Counted from the first letter of the stretch, positions 1 to 5,942 are shown. The stretch: 13,102 bases of DNA from Candidatus Adiutrix sp. (GCA_031273445.1 JAISRV010000102.1:1-13102), one strand, 5' to 3'. The notes: generated by a model from the letters alone, not told the origin. Numbers and translations: made by a program.

Positions 1-1926
1 GACGGCGTGTTTTTCCATGTATTCGCTCATGTCCAGCCTGATCAGGGCATGTTCGTCGTCAAAGAGAAACTCGGCCAGGGCTTTGGCCAATTCGGTCTTG
101 CCGACGCCGGTGGGTCCCAGAAAGATGAAGGAGCCGATCGGCCGGCCCGGGTCGCCTATGCCGGCCCGCGCCCGCCTGACGGCCCGGGAGACGGCCGCGA
201 TGGCCTCCTTTTGCCCCACCACGCGGCGAGCCAGGCGCTCTTCCATGAAAACGAGCTTTTCCCGCTCGCCCTCCATCAGGCGACTGACGGGTATGCCGGT
301 CCATTTGCCGACCACCTCGGCCACGTCGTCGGCGTCCACCTCTTCGCGCACCAAGCCCAGTGAAGATTCGGCCGCCGTTTTCTCCAGTTCCAGGGTCAGG
401 GTCGGGAGCCGGCCGTACTGCAGTTCGGCGGCCCGGCCCAGGTCCCCTTCCCTTTGAGCCGTTTCGATGGCCGCCCGAGTCTTTTCTATTTCTTCTTTCA
501 AACTGGCGGATTTGGTGATGAGGTCTTTGTCGGCCTGCCATTTGGCGGTCATATCCGCCTCTTTGACGGAAAGCTCGGCCAATTCGGACTCCAGCCGTTC
601 CAACCGCTCCCGGGAGCCCTGATCCCGCTCTTTTTTCAGAGCCTCGCGTTCAATGGAAAGGGTCAGGACGCGGCGTTTGATTTCATCCAGCTCCGACGGG
701 AGGCTGTCTATTTCCATGCGCAGATGGCTGGCCGCCTCGTCGATGAGGTCAATGGCCTTGTCCGGCAGAAAACGGTCGGTGATATAGCGGCCGGAGAGGG
801 CGGCGGCGGCCACCAGCGCGCTGTCTTTGATGCCGACTTTGTGATGCACTTCGTAACGCTCTTTTAAGCCGCGCAAAATGCTGATGGTGTCTTCCACGCT
901 GGGTTCCTCAATCAGAACCGGGGCGAAGCGGCGCTCCAGGGCCGGGTCTTTTTCGATGTTGCGGCGATATTCCCCGATAGTGGTGGCGCCCACGCAACGC
1001 AATTCGCCCCGGGCCAGAGGAGGTTTGAGCATGTTGCCGGCATCCAGGCTGCCTTCGCTCCGGCCGGCCCCGACCAGGGTGTGCATTTCGTCGATAAAGA
1101 GAATGACCTCGCCGGCGGCGGATTCGACTTCTTTGATGACCGCTTTCAGCCTCTCCTCGAATTCGCCGCGAAACTTGGCCCCGGCGATCAGGGCGCCCAT
1201 ATCCAGCGACAGGATGCGCTTGTTTTTCAAAGTCTCCGGCACGTCGCCGGAGACGATGCGCCGGGCCAGGCCTTCGACGATGGCCGTTTTCCCCACGCCC
1301 GGTTCGCCGATGAGCACGGGGTTGTTTTTAGTGCGGCGGCTTAAAACCTGAACGACGCGGCGAATCTCCTCGTCGCGGCCGATGACCGGGTCGAGCTTCT
1401 GCCGCCGGGCTTCATCAGTCAGATCGCGGGTGAACTTCTGGAGGGCCTGGTATTTGTCCTCGGGGTTTTGGTCGGTGACCCGCTGCTGGCCGCGCAGGTC
1501 GCGCAGGGACTTGAAAACGACGTCGCGGGTAAGGCCGGCCTCCAGAAAAACGCGGGCGGCCGGGTCATCCCTATAGGCCAGGACGGCCAGGAGCAGGTGT
1601 TCGGTGGAGACGAACTCGTCGCGCATCTTTTCCGCTTCGGCCTGGGCGAGGTCGATTACGGTTTTAAGGGCCGGGCCGATATAGCCGGTCAGGCCCGAAC
1701 CGGAAATTTTCGGCAGTTTGTCCAATTCTTTGTCGAACGCGGCGGCCAACATCGGAGCCGCGACCCCGGCTTTGGCCAAAACGGGCCGCACCACGCCTTC
1801 CGGTTGATTGACGAGCGCGGCGGCCAGGTGCAGCGGCGTTATCTCCTGCTGCCCCTTCCTGTCGGCCAGCCCCTGGGCCTCGGCCAGGGCTTCCTGGCTT
1901 TTAATGGTGAATTTGTCGTAACGCAT
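1..1926 (-). CDS. clpB: ClpB disaggregase, ATP-dependent chaperone (3'-truncated by window edge)
   Basis: This is the Hsp100/Clp chaperone that, with DnaK, pulls polypeptides out of aggregates in the cytoplasm. Only the first 642 codons are present; the frame is open to base 1, so the C-terminal part of the second AAA+ domain lies outside. In order one sees the Clp N-domain ([18 protein letters not shown] start, about residues 1-145), AAA1 with Walker A GEPGVGKT at 207-214 and Walker B IDEMHT near 278-283, a Glu/Lys/Arg-rich coiled-coil M-domain at about 400-520, and the second Walker A GPTGVGKT at 604-611. The M-domain separates ClpB from ClpA/ClpC. The ATG at 1926 is preceded by AGAGG at good spacing and gives the standard N-terminus. 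No CIRCE element or clear sigma-32 promoter is visible upstream. Full-length ClpB is about 860 residues; nothing here looks damaged. Confidence 0.97.
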   Translation of the reverse strand, partial: MRYDKFTIKSQEALAEAQGLADRKGQQEITPLHLAAALVNQPEGVVRPVLAKAGVAAPMLAAAFDKELDKLPKISGSGLTGYIGPALKTVIDLAQAEAEKMRDEFVSTEHLLLAVLAYRDDPAARVFLEAGLTRDVVFKSLRDLRGQQRVTDQNPEDKYQALQKFTRDLTDEARRQKLDPVIGRDEEIRRVVQVLSRRTKNNPVLIGEPGVGKTAIVEGLARRIVSGDVPETLKNKRILSLDMGALIAGAKFRGEFEERLKAVIKEVESAAGEVILFIDEMHTLVGAGRSEGSLDAGNMLKPPLARGELRCVGATTIGEYRRNIEKDPALERRFAPVLIEEPSVEDTISILRGLKERYEVHHKVGIKDSALVAAAALSGRYITDRFLPDKAIDLIDEAASHLRMEIDSLPSELDEIKRRVLTLSIEREALKKERDQGSRERLERLESELAELSVKEADMTAKWQADKDLITKSASLKEEIEKTRAAIETAQREGDLGRAAELQYGRLPTLTLELEKTAAESSLGLVREEVDADDVAEVVGKWTGIPVSRLMEGEREKLVFMEERLARRVVGQKEAIAAVSRAVRRARAGIGDPGRPIGSFIFLGPTGVGKTELAKALAEFLFDDEHALIRLDMSEYMEKHAV

Positions 1927-1964
1927 ATTTTGCCTCTGAAAAAAAAATTGTCGATTACAGAAAC

Positions 1965-1993
1965 AAGGTAAGCGCCGCCGGCGCCCTTGTCAA
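1965..1993 (-). promoter_or_regulatory. Candidate sigma-70-type promoter for clpB
   Basis: Read on the minus strand, a perfect TTGACA (-35, 1993-1988) is followed after exactly 17 bp by TACCTT (-10, 1970-1965), about 39 bp upstream of the clpB ATG. The -10 matches the consensus poorly. The -35 lies between two GGCGCC hexamers (1980-1985 and 1995-2000), so the DNA can fold back on itself. I see no heat-shock sigma-factor consensus, which is mildly unexpected for clpB. Confidence 0.4.
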
Positions 1994-2011
1994 CGGCGCC
2001 GCCAGGGCAAA

Positions 2012-2028
2012 GCCTCGGACCCCGAGGC
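2012..2028. repeat. Short perfect hairpin in the clpB upstream region
   Basis: GCCTCGG and CCGAGGC form a 7-bp perfect stem with a 3-nt loop. The outer bases GCAAAG (2007-2012) and CTTTGC (2041-2046) can form a second, wider pairing. There is no T-run on either side, so it is not an obvious terminator. It lies just upstream of the clpB promoter and may be a small repeat or a protein site. Confidence 0.4.
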
Positions 2029-2220
2029 AACCGCCTCATGCTTTGCATCCGAGCCGCGGTCGCTAGTTGTTGCGTCCCTGATGAAAGAAGTTCCGGAAGA
2101 ATGTAAAACAGGTCGAAGCTTGCCGCAAAATGGAGGCCAATGCCAGGTGTTGCCGGCGGCTTCCAAGTGGGTTATGTGCGCATTGCGAAAAATTCCATGG
2201 CCTTTCCGAAAGTTTCACGT
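2029..2220. other. Intergenic stretch without a convincing gene
   Basis: The only notable reading frame is a 49-codon plus-strand ORF, ATG 2081 to TAA 2230. It has no Shine-Dalgarno sequence, an unusual Cys/Trp content and no recognisable motif. Its stop falls inside the hairpin of the terminator that follows, so it could be the end of a lost gene. I see no tRNA, riboswitch or repeat array here. Confidence 0.3.
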
Positions 2221-2248
2221 CCGCTTTTAAGCCAAGCGGCATTTTTTT
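2221..2248 (+). terminator. Probable Rho-independent terminator
   Basis: CCGCTT (2221-2226) and AAGCGG (2234-2239) form a 6-bp stem with a 7-nt loop, followed after CA by seven T residues (2242-2248). It would end plus-strand transcripts arriving from the left. That would insulate the His/Cys-MarR-Fur promoter that starts about 80 bp downstream. Confidence 0.5.
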
Positions 2249-2299
2249 GCATTTACAGAGTAATATCTAATAATAACTATGAGTAACATATATTTTTAA

Positions 2300-2318
2300 A
2301 AAATAAGAAGGCGCCTTC
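2300..2318. promoter_or_regulatory. Palindromic operator box 1, upstream of the -35
   Basis: AAAATAAGAAGGCGCCTTC contains the perfect 12-bp palindrome GAAGGCGCCTTC (2307-2318). The identical 19 bp recur at 2359-2377, an offset of 59 bp. This copy ends 9 bp before the -35 hexamer. A two-fold symmetric 12-bp core suits a dimeric winged-helix protein; the MarR protein encoded just downstream is the obvious candidate (inference). Confidence 0.75.
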
Positions 2319-2327
2319 ATTTTTTTC

Positions 2328-2356
2328 TTGACTCGCCTTAAAGCTTGTTCTATATT
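2328..2356 (+). promoter_or_regulatory. Strong sigma-70 promoter of the His/Cys-MarR-Fur cluster
   Basis: TTGACT (-35, 2328-2333) and TATATT (-10, 2351-2356) are separated by exactly 17 bp and preceded by very AT-rich DNA (2251-2306) that could act as an UP element. The expected transcription start, near 2363, lies at or just before operator box 2. Repressor bound at either box would therefore block RNA polymerase. The start codon of the first gene follows about 40 bp later. Confidence 0.75.
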
Positions 2357-2358
2357 TC

Positions 2359-2377
2359 AAAATAAGAAGGCGCCTTC
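2359..2377. promoter_or_regulatory. Palindromic operator box 2, over the transcription start
   Basis: This is an exact 19-bp copy of the box at 2300-2318, again with GAAGGCGCCTTC (2366-2377). The palindrome begins 9 bp after the -10 hexamer, mirroring the 9-bp distance of box 1 from the -35. The symmetry around the promoter strongly suggests a pair of repressor sites. The leader after it carries the GGAGG ribosome site of the first gene (2391-2395). Confidence 0.75.
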
Positions 2378-2404
2378 CAATATAACCAATGGAGGATCAA
2401 TCCC

Positions 2405-2644
2405 ATGTTTGAATTCCTTAAAAGACTCAATCCTTTCGGGCATAAGCACTTCCACGGTCACAGCCATGGGCGGGGATCGCCGAGAATACCCCGTCAAAAA
2501 AGCTCCATGCGCAATGAAGCATTGCCGTTTGAAGAAAATACTTTTCAATGCCCGCTTTGTGAAAAACATTGCCCTTTGAATGATCCCTGTTGCCGTAAAG
2601 GCGCCGCGTTTGCAAAAAAACTTGCTTCAGCAAAAGGAGACTAA
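2405..2644 (+). CDS. Small His/Cys-rich protein of unknown function (79 aa)
   Basis: I do not recognise a named family. The N-terminus is amphipathic (MFEFLKRLNPF) and leads into a histidine cluster with His at 13, 15, 17, 19 and 21. The C-terminal half carries a compact cysteine motif, CPLCEKHCPLNDPCCRKG (49-66), that is C-x2-C-x3-C-x5-CC. Such a layout is typical of a small zinc or iron-sulfur site. There is no signal peptide or membrane segment. The ATG has GGAGG at about 8-9 nt. The stop lies 2 nt before the MarR start, so the two are surely co-transcribed and the protein is under the twin-operator promoter. It may be a metal or redox accessory of the regulator; that is inference from content and context. 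Confidence 0.8.
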   Translation: MFEFLKRLNPFGHKHFHGHSHGRGSPRIPRQKSSMRNEALPFEENTFQCPLCEKHCPLNDPCCRKGAAFAKKLASAKGD

Positions 2645-2646
2645 AA

Positions 2647-3261
2647 ATGACAAATGGAAGCGCCATAACCGGCGAAGCCCTGCTTGGACTCTTCCGACGC
2701 ATTTTGAAGGCTATGTCCCGATACCACCATAACCGCGGCAATACACAGCATGCGCAAGCGCATGTGCTTGCCGTTCTCAAAGAAAGAGAGCCTATGAGCC
2801 AGCGCGACCTGATGGAGATGCTGAATGTGCGTTCCGCCTCCCTGAGCGAGATTCTGGCAAAACTGGAACGAAACGGCTTCACCGCCAGGGAGCGATCCGA
2901 TCAGGACAAACGCAATTTCATTATTTCCGTCACGGAACAAGGCCGAGCCATGGCGGAGGAGCATAAGAAAGAGCACCTGAAAAATGCTGAAGCCATCTTC
3001 GCGCCTCTGTCCGATGTGGAACGACAGCAGTTGGGCGAGCTTCTGGAAAAAATCATAATGTCCCTGGAAAAGGACGATCCTGAGCATGACATGGAGCACG
3101 AGCATGGATTCGGCCATCGGCGCGGGCGCGGCCATCATGGGGGTGGCGAAGAACATGACCATCATGGTCATGAACGCCATGGACATAGCCGCAGGGACGC
3201 TTCCAGACAGGAACATCACGGGCCGGGCGAACATGACCCCCGGCACAACAGTAATGAATAG
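2647..3261 (+). CDS. MarR-family winged-helix regulator with histidine-rich C-terminal tail
   Basis: Residues about 10-140 form a MarR fold: an N-terminal dimerisation helix, the helix-turn-helix around PMSQRDLMEMLNVRSASLSEIL (49-70, split here only by family convention), and the wing with RSDQDKRNFIISVTEQG (83-99). The family usually ends near residue 140-150. Here 58 further residues (147-204) contain 16 histidines plus many Asp, Glu, Arg and Gly, a likely metal-binding extension. The start has AGGAGA 6 nt upstream. The gene follows the His/Cys protein by 2 nt and precedes the Fur-family gene by 18 nt. It probably represses its own promoter through the two GAAGGCGCCTTC boxes. Metal (Ni, Zn, Fe or Cu) as ligand is an inference; classical MarR proteins often sense phenolics or oxidants instead. 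Confidence 0.9.
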   Translation: MTNGSAITGEALLGLFRRILKAMSRYHHNRGNTQHAQAHVLAVLKEREPMSQRDLMEMLNVRSASLSEILAKLERNGFTARERSDQDKRNFIISVTEQGRAMAEEHKKEHLKNAEAIFAPLSDVERQQLGELLEKIIMSLEKDDPEHDMEHEHGFGHRRGRGHHGGGEEHDHHGHERHGHSRRDASRQEHHGPGEHDPRHNSNE

Positions 3262-3279
3262 CCTTCCATGAGGCGGGAA

Positions 3280-3732
3280 ATGAATCAATACCAGATGCAA
3301 TTTCGCAATTTCATGGAGGATAAGGGACTCCGTGTAACCAGGCAGAGGTTGTCCGTCGCCGGGCTGCTTTTCGAGATGACGGGGCATCCTACTATTGTTG
3401 ATCTGTATGTTGATCTACGGGCAACCGAGACGGGCATCAGTCTGGCGACGGTATACCGTACTTTGAAGCTATTAAAGGACGCCGGACTTGCGGTTGAATT
3501 CCAGATTGACGATGGAGCTGCCCGGGTTGAGGCCGTAAATACACATACGACACATGATCATCTTATCTGCCGGAATTGCGGAACTGTTGTGGAAATGCAC
3601 AACCCGGCCATTCAAAAAACGCAGGCGCAACTAGCGCAAGAGCATGGATTCATTTTAGAGAACCAGGCTTATTGCGTTTATGGCCTATGTTCAGATTGTC
3701 ATGCTCGTCACCAGACAGGCGAAGCATCATGA
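3280..3732 (+). CDS. Fur-family metalloregulator (Fur/PerR/Zur type)
   Basis: The protein is 150 aa, the normal family length. It has an N-terminal winged helix (GLRVTRQRLSVAGLL 16-30; recognition helix ISLATVYRTLKLL 53-65) and a metal-binding dimerisation domain. Visible ligands are the HDH motif (His92, His94), CRNC (Cys97, Cys100) and CSDC (Cys137, Cys140); the two CxxC pairs form the structural zinc site of Fur and PerR. An alternative ATG at 3268 adds four residues but lacks a ribosome site. ATG 3280 has GAGG with 6 nt spacing, so I chose it. The gene follows marR by 18 nt without a promoter of its own, so it is probably co-regulated. Whether it senses iron, peroxide or zinc cannot be settled by eye. 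Its stop overlaps the end of the convergent DUF1016 remnant by a few bases. Confidence 0.9.
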   Translation: MNQYQMQFRNFMEDKGLRVTRQRLSVAGLLFEMTGHPTIVDLYVDLRATETGISLATVYRTLKLLKDAGLAVEFQIDDGAARVEAVNTHTTHDHLICRNCGTVVEMHNPAIQKTQAQLAQEHGFILENQAYCVYGLCSDCHARHQTGEAS

Positions 3733-3855
3733 GGCAACGTGAACGGGACGTTCTTTGGCGATTTCGCGTTTCAATTCTTCCTCGGAAGGCAGAATATCCA
3801 GATATTTTGAGGCAAAAATCTGCCGCCCTTCGCTCAAGACCGAATAGCTGACCAA
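3727..3855 (-). pseudogene. C-terminal remnant of a DUF1016/YhcG-type PD-(D/E)XK nuclease
   Basis: On the minus strand 42 codons plus a TGA read LVSYSVLSEGRQIFASKYLD followed by ILPSEEELKREIAKERP. From memory of the family this matches the far C-terminus of DUF1016 (YhcG) proteins, which end in a similar SVL..QLFASKY..LPSEEEL motif. The homology stops abruptly at 3855, next to a GC-rich hairpin, and there is no start codon. The matching N-terminal part of such a gene lies 1.1 kb upstream on the same strand (5002-5440). The two are probably ends of one gene, split and partly deleted. The catalytic core is missing, so it is dead. Confidence 0.7.
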
Positions 3856-3857
3856 GA

Positions 3858-3876
3858 GGGCGGGCTGACCCCGCCC
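3858..3876. repeat. GC hairpin at the break of the nuclease remnant
   Basis: GGGCGGG and CCCGCCC are perfect 7-bp arms around the loop CTGAC, followed by CCTACAG. It begins 3 bp from where DUF1016 homology stops. It looks like a dispersed palindromic repeat unit; copy number elsewhere cannot be seen here. Confidence 0.5.
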
Positions 3877-3985
3877 CTACAGAAATCAATTATTATCCCA
3901 AATCTCCGTTAAAGTCCAAGGCGGAGGCTTGGCGGCCTTGCCGGTCATTGCGGGGGCTCCGCCCAGGGCAACCGCCCTCGCCCCG

Positions 3986-4047
3986 CCAGGGGAGGGCCTA
4001 CGCGGCCCTGCCCTGGACCCGCCCGCGCCAGGGGCTCTTGCCCCTGG
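3986..4047. repeat. Pair of GC-rich stem-loops
   Basis: Two hairpins lie next to each other. The first has 13-bp arms with one mismatch (3986-3998 with 4004-4016, loop TACGC). The second has perfect 8-bp arms, CCAGGGGC (4028-4035) and GCCCCTGG (4040-4047), loop TCTT. Both contain CCAGGG/CCCTGG and CTGGACCC-like sequence, which suggests one repeat family. The ORFs through this stretch are composition artefacts. Confidence 0.6.
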
Positions 4048-4064
4048 ACCCCGGTTCCGTGCAA

Positions 4065-4106
4065 CCGCCGCCGCAACTCGCCTGCGGCTCAGACAAGCGG
4101 CGGCGG
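4065..4106. repeat. Large GC inverted repeat, possible terminator
   Basis: CCGCCGCCGC (4065-4074) and GCGGCGGCGG (4097-4106) are perfect 10-bp arms around a 22-nt loop. A short T-run follows on the plus strand (4113-4117). There is no plus-strand gene for it to serve, and in the minus direction there is no T-run, so I treat it mainly as part of the GC-rich repeat block downstream of mntA. Confidence 0.5.
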
Positions 4107-4195
4107 GCGGATCTTTTTCCCCATCTTCGCTCGCCAAGGCGAAACCCAAAACCCAGTAGCGGCTGCGGCGCCTACCGTAGCATAACCGCGACTGG

Positions 4196-4549
4196 CTAAT
4201 TTCGGACGCTGGAACGCATGAGGTCGTCGGCCATCAAATCCTCTTTTTCAAACAAGGTCACGCTGGCCTGATCAATGTGCCGCTTCAAGGGGGCGTAATT
4301 AAGGGTTTGGCAACTCACAATATCCACTCTAAACGGCAGGGCGCTTTCCATAAACAAGGTGTGAAGGCGGTTAACCTCTTTTTCCTCTATCGGGCCATAC
4401 AATGCCAGATCAATGTCGGAAGAAGGACGATAGGCGCCTGAGGCGCGGGAGCCGAACAACACCACCCGGTCAAGATGGGCGGCAAAGGGGGCCAAAATCT
4501 CTTTGATGCGGCCAAGTTGAGCCGGGGTCAAGCCATGGTCAGCCGTCAT
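4196..4549 (-). CDS. mntA: MntA-type minimal nucleotidyltransferase, antitoxin
   Basis: This 117-aa protein is a minimal nucleotidyltransferase (MNT, HI0073-like). The signature GSRASGAYRPSSDIDLA (33-49) gives the GS motif and the catalytic Asp45 and Asp47; a third Asp is at 76 (FRVDIV). In characterised HepT-MntA pairs the MNT protein adds AMP to a tyrosine of HepT and neutralises it. The gene starts inside the end of hepT (11-nt overlap, translational coupling), the usual order for HI0074-HI0073 pairs. All the active-site residues are present, so it is probably functional despite the debris around it. The sequence after its stop is the GC-rich hairpin block; I see no clean terminator in the minus direction. 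Confidence 0.88.
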   Translation of the reverse strand: MTADHGLTPAQLGRIKEILAPFAAHLDRVVLFGSRASGAYRPSSDIDLALYGPIEEKEVNRLHTLFMESALPFRVDIVSCQTLNYAPLKRHIDQASVTLFEKEDLMADDLMRSSVRN

Positions 4550-4961
4550 AGTCAGCCTCTTTTTCCAAAAAAAACATATACAGCGCTTCCATGGCCGCCA
4601 AATAACGCTGAGAGATATCGGCGATCACCTGTTCAAATTTGGAAAAATCATAGGTATGGGACATTTTGTTGCGGGCGTCCAAAGCTTCCGTCCACACCTG
4701 GCCGTCTTGAATCAGCCTGGCTTCAAAAGCCGCCCTGATGACCGTGACCGGGGTAATGACGGGCAACGACATGCCTTCCCCTTCCAGAAAATCCTTCATG
4801 GTTTTCCAAGCCAGTTCAAAGGCATATTCAAAGCGCTGGATGCAGCCTTCCTTCTCCAATTGGTTCAGTTCCTTGTCCGCTTCAATGGCCTCACGCAATA
4901 AAACGAAAACGCGTTTGTAATTTTTGAAACGATATAGCCAGCGGGGCGTGCCATCGGTCAT
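4539..4961 (-). CDS. hepT: HepT-like HEPN toxin (nucleotidyltransferase substrate-binding, HI0074 family)
   Basis: This 140-aa, mostly helical protein matches the HI0074/TIGR01987 type of HEPN protein. The HEPN catalytic motif R-x4-H-x-Y is visible as RNKMSHTY (Arg97, His102, Tyr104), where Arg and His form the RNase site and Tyr is the known target of AMPylation in the characterised pair. FEYAFELAWKTMKDFLE (44-60) is the typical second helix. It overlaps mntA by 11 nt. Only a weak ribosome site precedes ATG 4961. Upstream is the broken end of a DUF1016 gene, with three perfect palindromes at 5071-5146 that could be its operator region. The length is normal and no damage is seen. Confidence 0.88.
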   Translation of the reverse strand: MTDGTPRWLYRFKNYKRVFVLLREAIEADKELNQLEKEGCIQRFEYAFELAWKTMKDFLEGEGMSLPVITPVTVIRAAFEARLIQDGQVWTEALDARNKMSHTYDFSKFEQVIADISQRYLAAMEALYMFFLEKEADYDG

Positions 4962-5001
4962 GATTCCAACTTCTTTTTATTTGTGATGATCTGTGGTGTT
5001 G

Positions 5002-5440
5002 GGCGTTTTCCAGGTCTTTTTCATGAAGCGCCGGGCTATCGGGCAAATCAAGAAACTCCAGCACATAAGGCGATTTTAAAATCGGCACATGGCATGTGCT
5101 GAATTTGGTCTGGCGGCAATTTGGCACATGACTTGTGCCAAATTGCGGACGGACTTGAATAAGCAACATAAAATGTTCGAAAATTTCACAAATTTCTGGC
5201 CGAAAACCCACGGCCGTATTTTTGAGTAAGCTGGTCAGCCAAGCTGCCGATCACCATGCCGCCATACTCGGCACGGTCGTCACCATCTTGAAGCTCCAGC
5301 ACAATTTCACGGCCGATCAGCCAATAGGCCACGACCATATTGTAGTTGACCGAGCGGACGACCTGCGATCGCGCCTCTTCAAGGATGGAAACAATCCGTT
5401 CAAACAGCGAGTTGGCCGCCATCAAGTCTTTAGAAGTCAT
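5002..5440 (-). pseudogene. N-terminal part of a DUF1016/YhcG-type nuclease, frameshifted and truncated
   Basis: From ATG 5440 (GGAGA upstream) 84 codons encode a typical DUF1016 N-domain: SILEEARSQVVRSVNYNMV, then AYWLIGREIVLELQDGDDRA, then YGRGFSARNL. The frame then meets a TGA at 5186. Homology continues in another frame (FEHFMLLIQVRPQ, later SPYVLEFLDLPDSPALHEKD, then LENA) to 5002. The long helical linker between these parts is largely missing, and the catalytic part is absent. The C-terminal tail of such a protein survives at 3727-3855. A hepT-mntA pair and GC-rich hairpins now occupy the gap. YhcG-type proteins are predicted PD-(D/E)XK nucleases found among mobile and defence genes. 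The family assignment is by recognised motifs only. Confidence 0.75.
5071..5146. repeat. Cluster of three perfect palindromes
   Basis: In 76 bp there are CGATTTTAAAATCG (5071-5084, perfect 14 bp), GCACATG-G-CATGTGC (5085-5099), and a 13-bp perfect inverted repeat GCAATTTGGCACA/TGTGCCAAATTGC (5116-5128 with 5134-5146, loop TGACT). The last two share the CATGTGCC core. They lie inside the reading frame of the DUF1016 remnant and 110-185 bp upstream of hepT. They may be an in-frame palindromic insertion or the operator region of the toxin-antitoxin pair. Confidence 0.65.
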
Positions 5441-5654
5441 ATTTCTCCATCAAAGCAGCTTTGCGCTCTTGAATGGTCAGGGCGTCTTCCCCTTTAAAAT
5501 TGCGACGCAGGTTGCCGCACATAAAGCAGGAACAAGGCGCCCTGGCGGCGCCGGCCCGGCCGATGTCGCGCCGGCTGATCTCACGGTAATGCCAGCGCCG
5601 GCATTGCCTCAAGCCTTTTCGGCATCTTATTTGAAGCGAGTCACGGTTTATCAC
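5430..5654 (-). CDS. Small protein with CSCxMCGN cysteine motif (74 aa)
   Basis: The start is GTG 5654, which overlaps the stop of the upstream small ORF as GTGA. The protein is Arg-rich at first and then carries PCSCFMCGNLRRNFKGEDAL and TIQERKAALMEKYDF. I recall small uncharacterised bacterial proteins with this CSCxMCGN-xRR-F-G-x-TxQE arrangement, so the reading frame is credible, but no function is known to me. Three closely spaced cysteines could bind a metal. Its last 11 nt overlap the start of the DUF1016 N-terminal part, indicating translational coupling with the nuclease before that gene decayed. No strong ribosome site precedes the GTG. Confidence 0.55.
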   Translation of the reverse strand: MINRDSLQIRCRKGLRQCRRWHYREISRRDIGRAGAARAPCSCFMCGNLRRNFKGEDALTIQERKAALMEKYDF

Positions 5655-5830
5655 GAAAAAAATACTCTCATTCTTCGTTGAAGCGGATCCGCTTCTGTGA
5701 TGATACGGCCGTATCCGCCCGAGTATTTCACTTCCACTATTGATTCCATCTGTTCCATTATCTCACGGATTCCAAGTTGTTTCAATGTCGGTTTTTGTTT
5801 ATCCTCATCATTGCCCCCCGCACTCGCCAT
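5651..5830 (-). CDS. Hypothetical small ORF (59 aa) upstream of the CSCxMCGN gene
   Basis: ATG 5830 follows an in-frame TAA directly. The 59 residues (MASAGGNDEDKQKPTLKQLG, then IREIMEQMESIVEVKYSGGY, then GRIITEADPLQRRMRVFFS) look like a short helix plus a beta-like segment. They are charged and soluble, with no known domain that I can name. The stop overlaps the next start as GTGA, a common sign of co-translated genes. There is no clear Shine-Dalgarno sequence, so it could also be a fragment. The supporting points are the overlap and protein-like composition. Confidence 0.4.
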   Translation of the reverse strand: MASAGGNDEDKQKPTLKQLGIREIMEQMESIVEVKYSGGYGRIITEADPLQRRMRVFFS

Positions 5831-5879
5831 TTAGCGAAGTAATGCTTCAGATAAATGACGTGGAATGACCTTCAAAGCG

Positions 5880-5897
5880 CGGCATGACGCCATGCCG
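5880..5897. repeat. Short inverted repeat
   Basis: CGGCATG (5880-5886) and CATGCCG (5891-5897) are perfect 7-bp arms around ACGC. It is upstream of the small minus-strand ORFs and sits in a stretch (5845-5900) that resembles dispersed repeat DNA more than a promoter. Confidence 0.45.
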
Positions 5898-5942
5898 GAC
5901 GCTTCTACTTAATAAAATAGTCCTTTTCAAAGGGTATGGCAA

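Noticed and set aside
1980..2000. Two GGCGCC hexamers around the clpB -35, sharing the core of the MarR palindrome
   Set aside because: The flanking GAA/TTC of the operator boxes is missing, and GGCGCC is common in GC-rich DNA, so I do not call them MarR sites.
2081..2230. 49-codon plus-strand ORF before the terminator
   Set aside because: No ribosome site, no recognisable motif; mentioned only as content of the intergenic gap.
2641..3387. Long minus-strand ORF (248 codons) opposite marR
   Set aside because: It is a mirror of the histidine codons (CAT/CAC giving ATG/GTG runs of Met and Val) and overlaps well-supported marR and fur genes; no ribosome site or family.
3929..4199. Overlapping ORFs on both strands in the GC-rich block
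   Set aside because: Pro/Ala/Arg/Gly-rich translations arise from the GC hairpins and lack starts or domains.
4891..5211. 106-codon minus-strand ORF spanning the DUF1016 break and hepT start
   Set aside because: Only its first part (to about 5002) resembles DUF1016; the rest is the hepT region in a wrong frame, so it is treated as part of the pseudogene.
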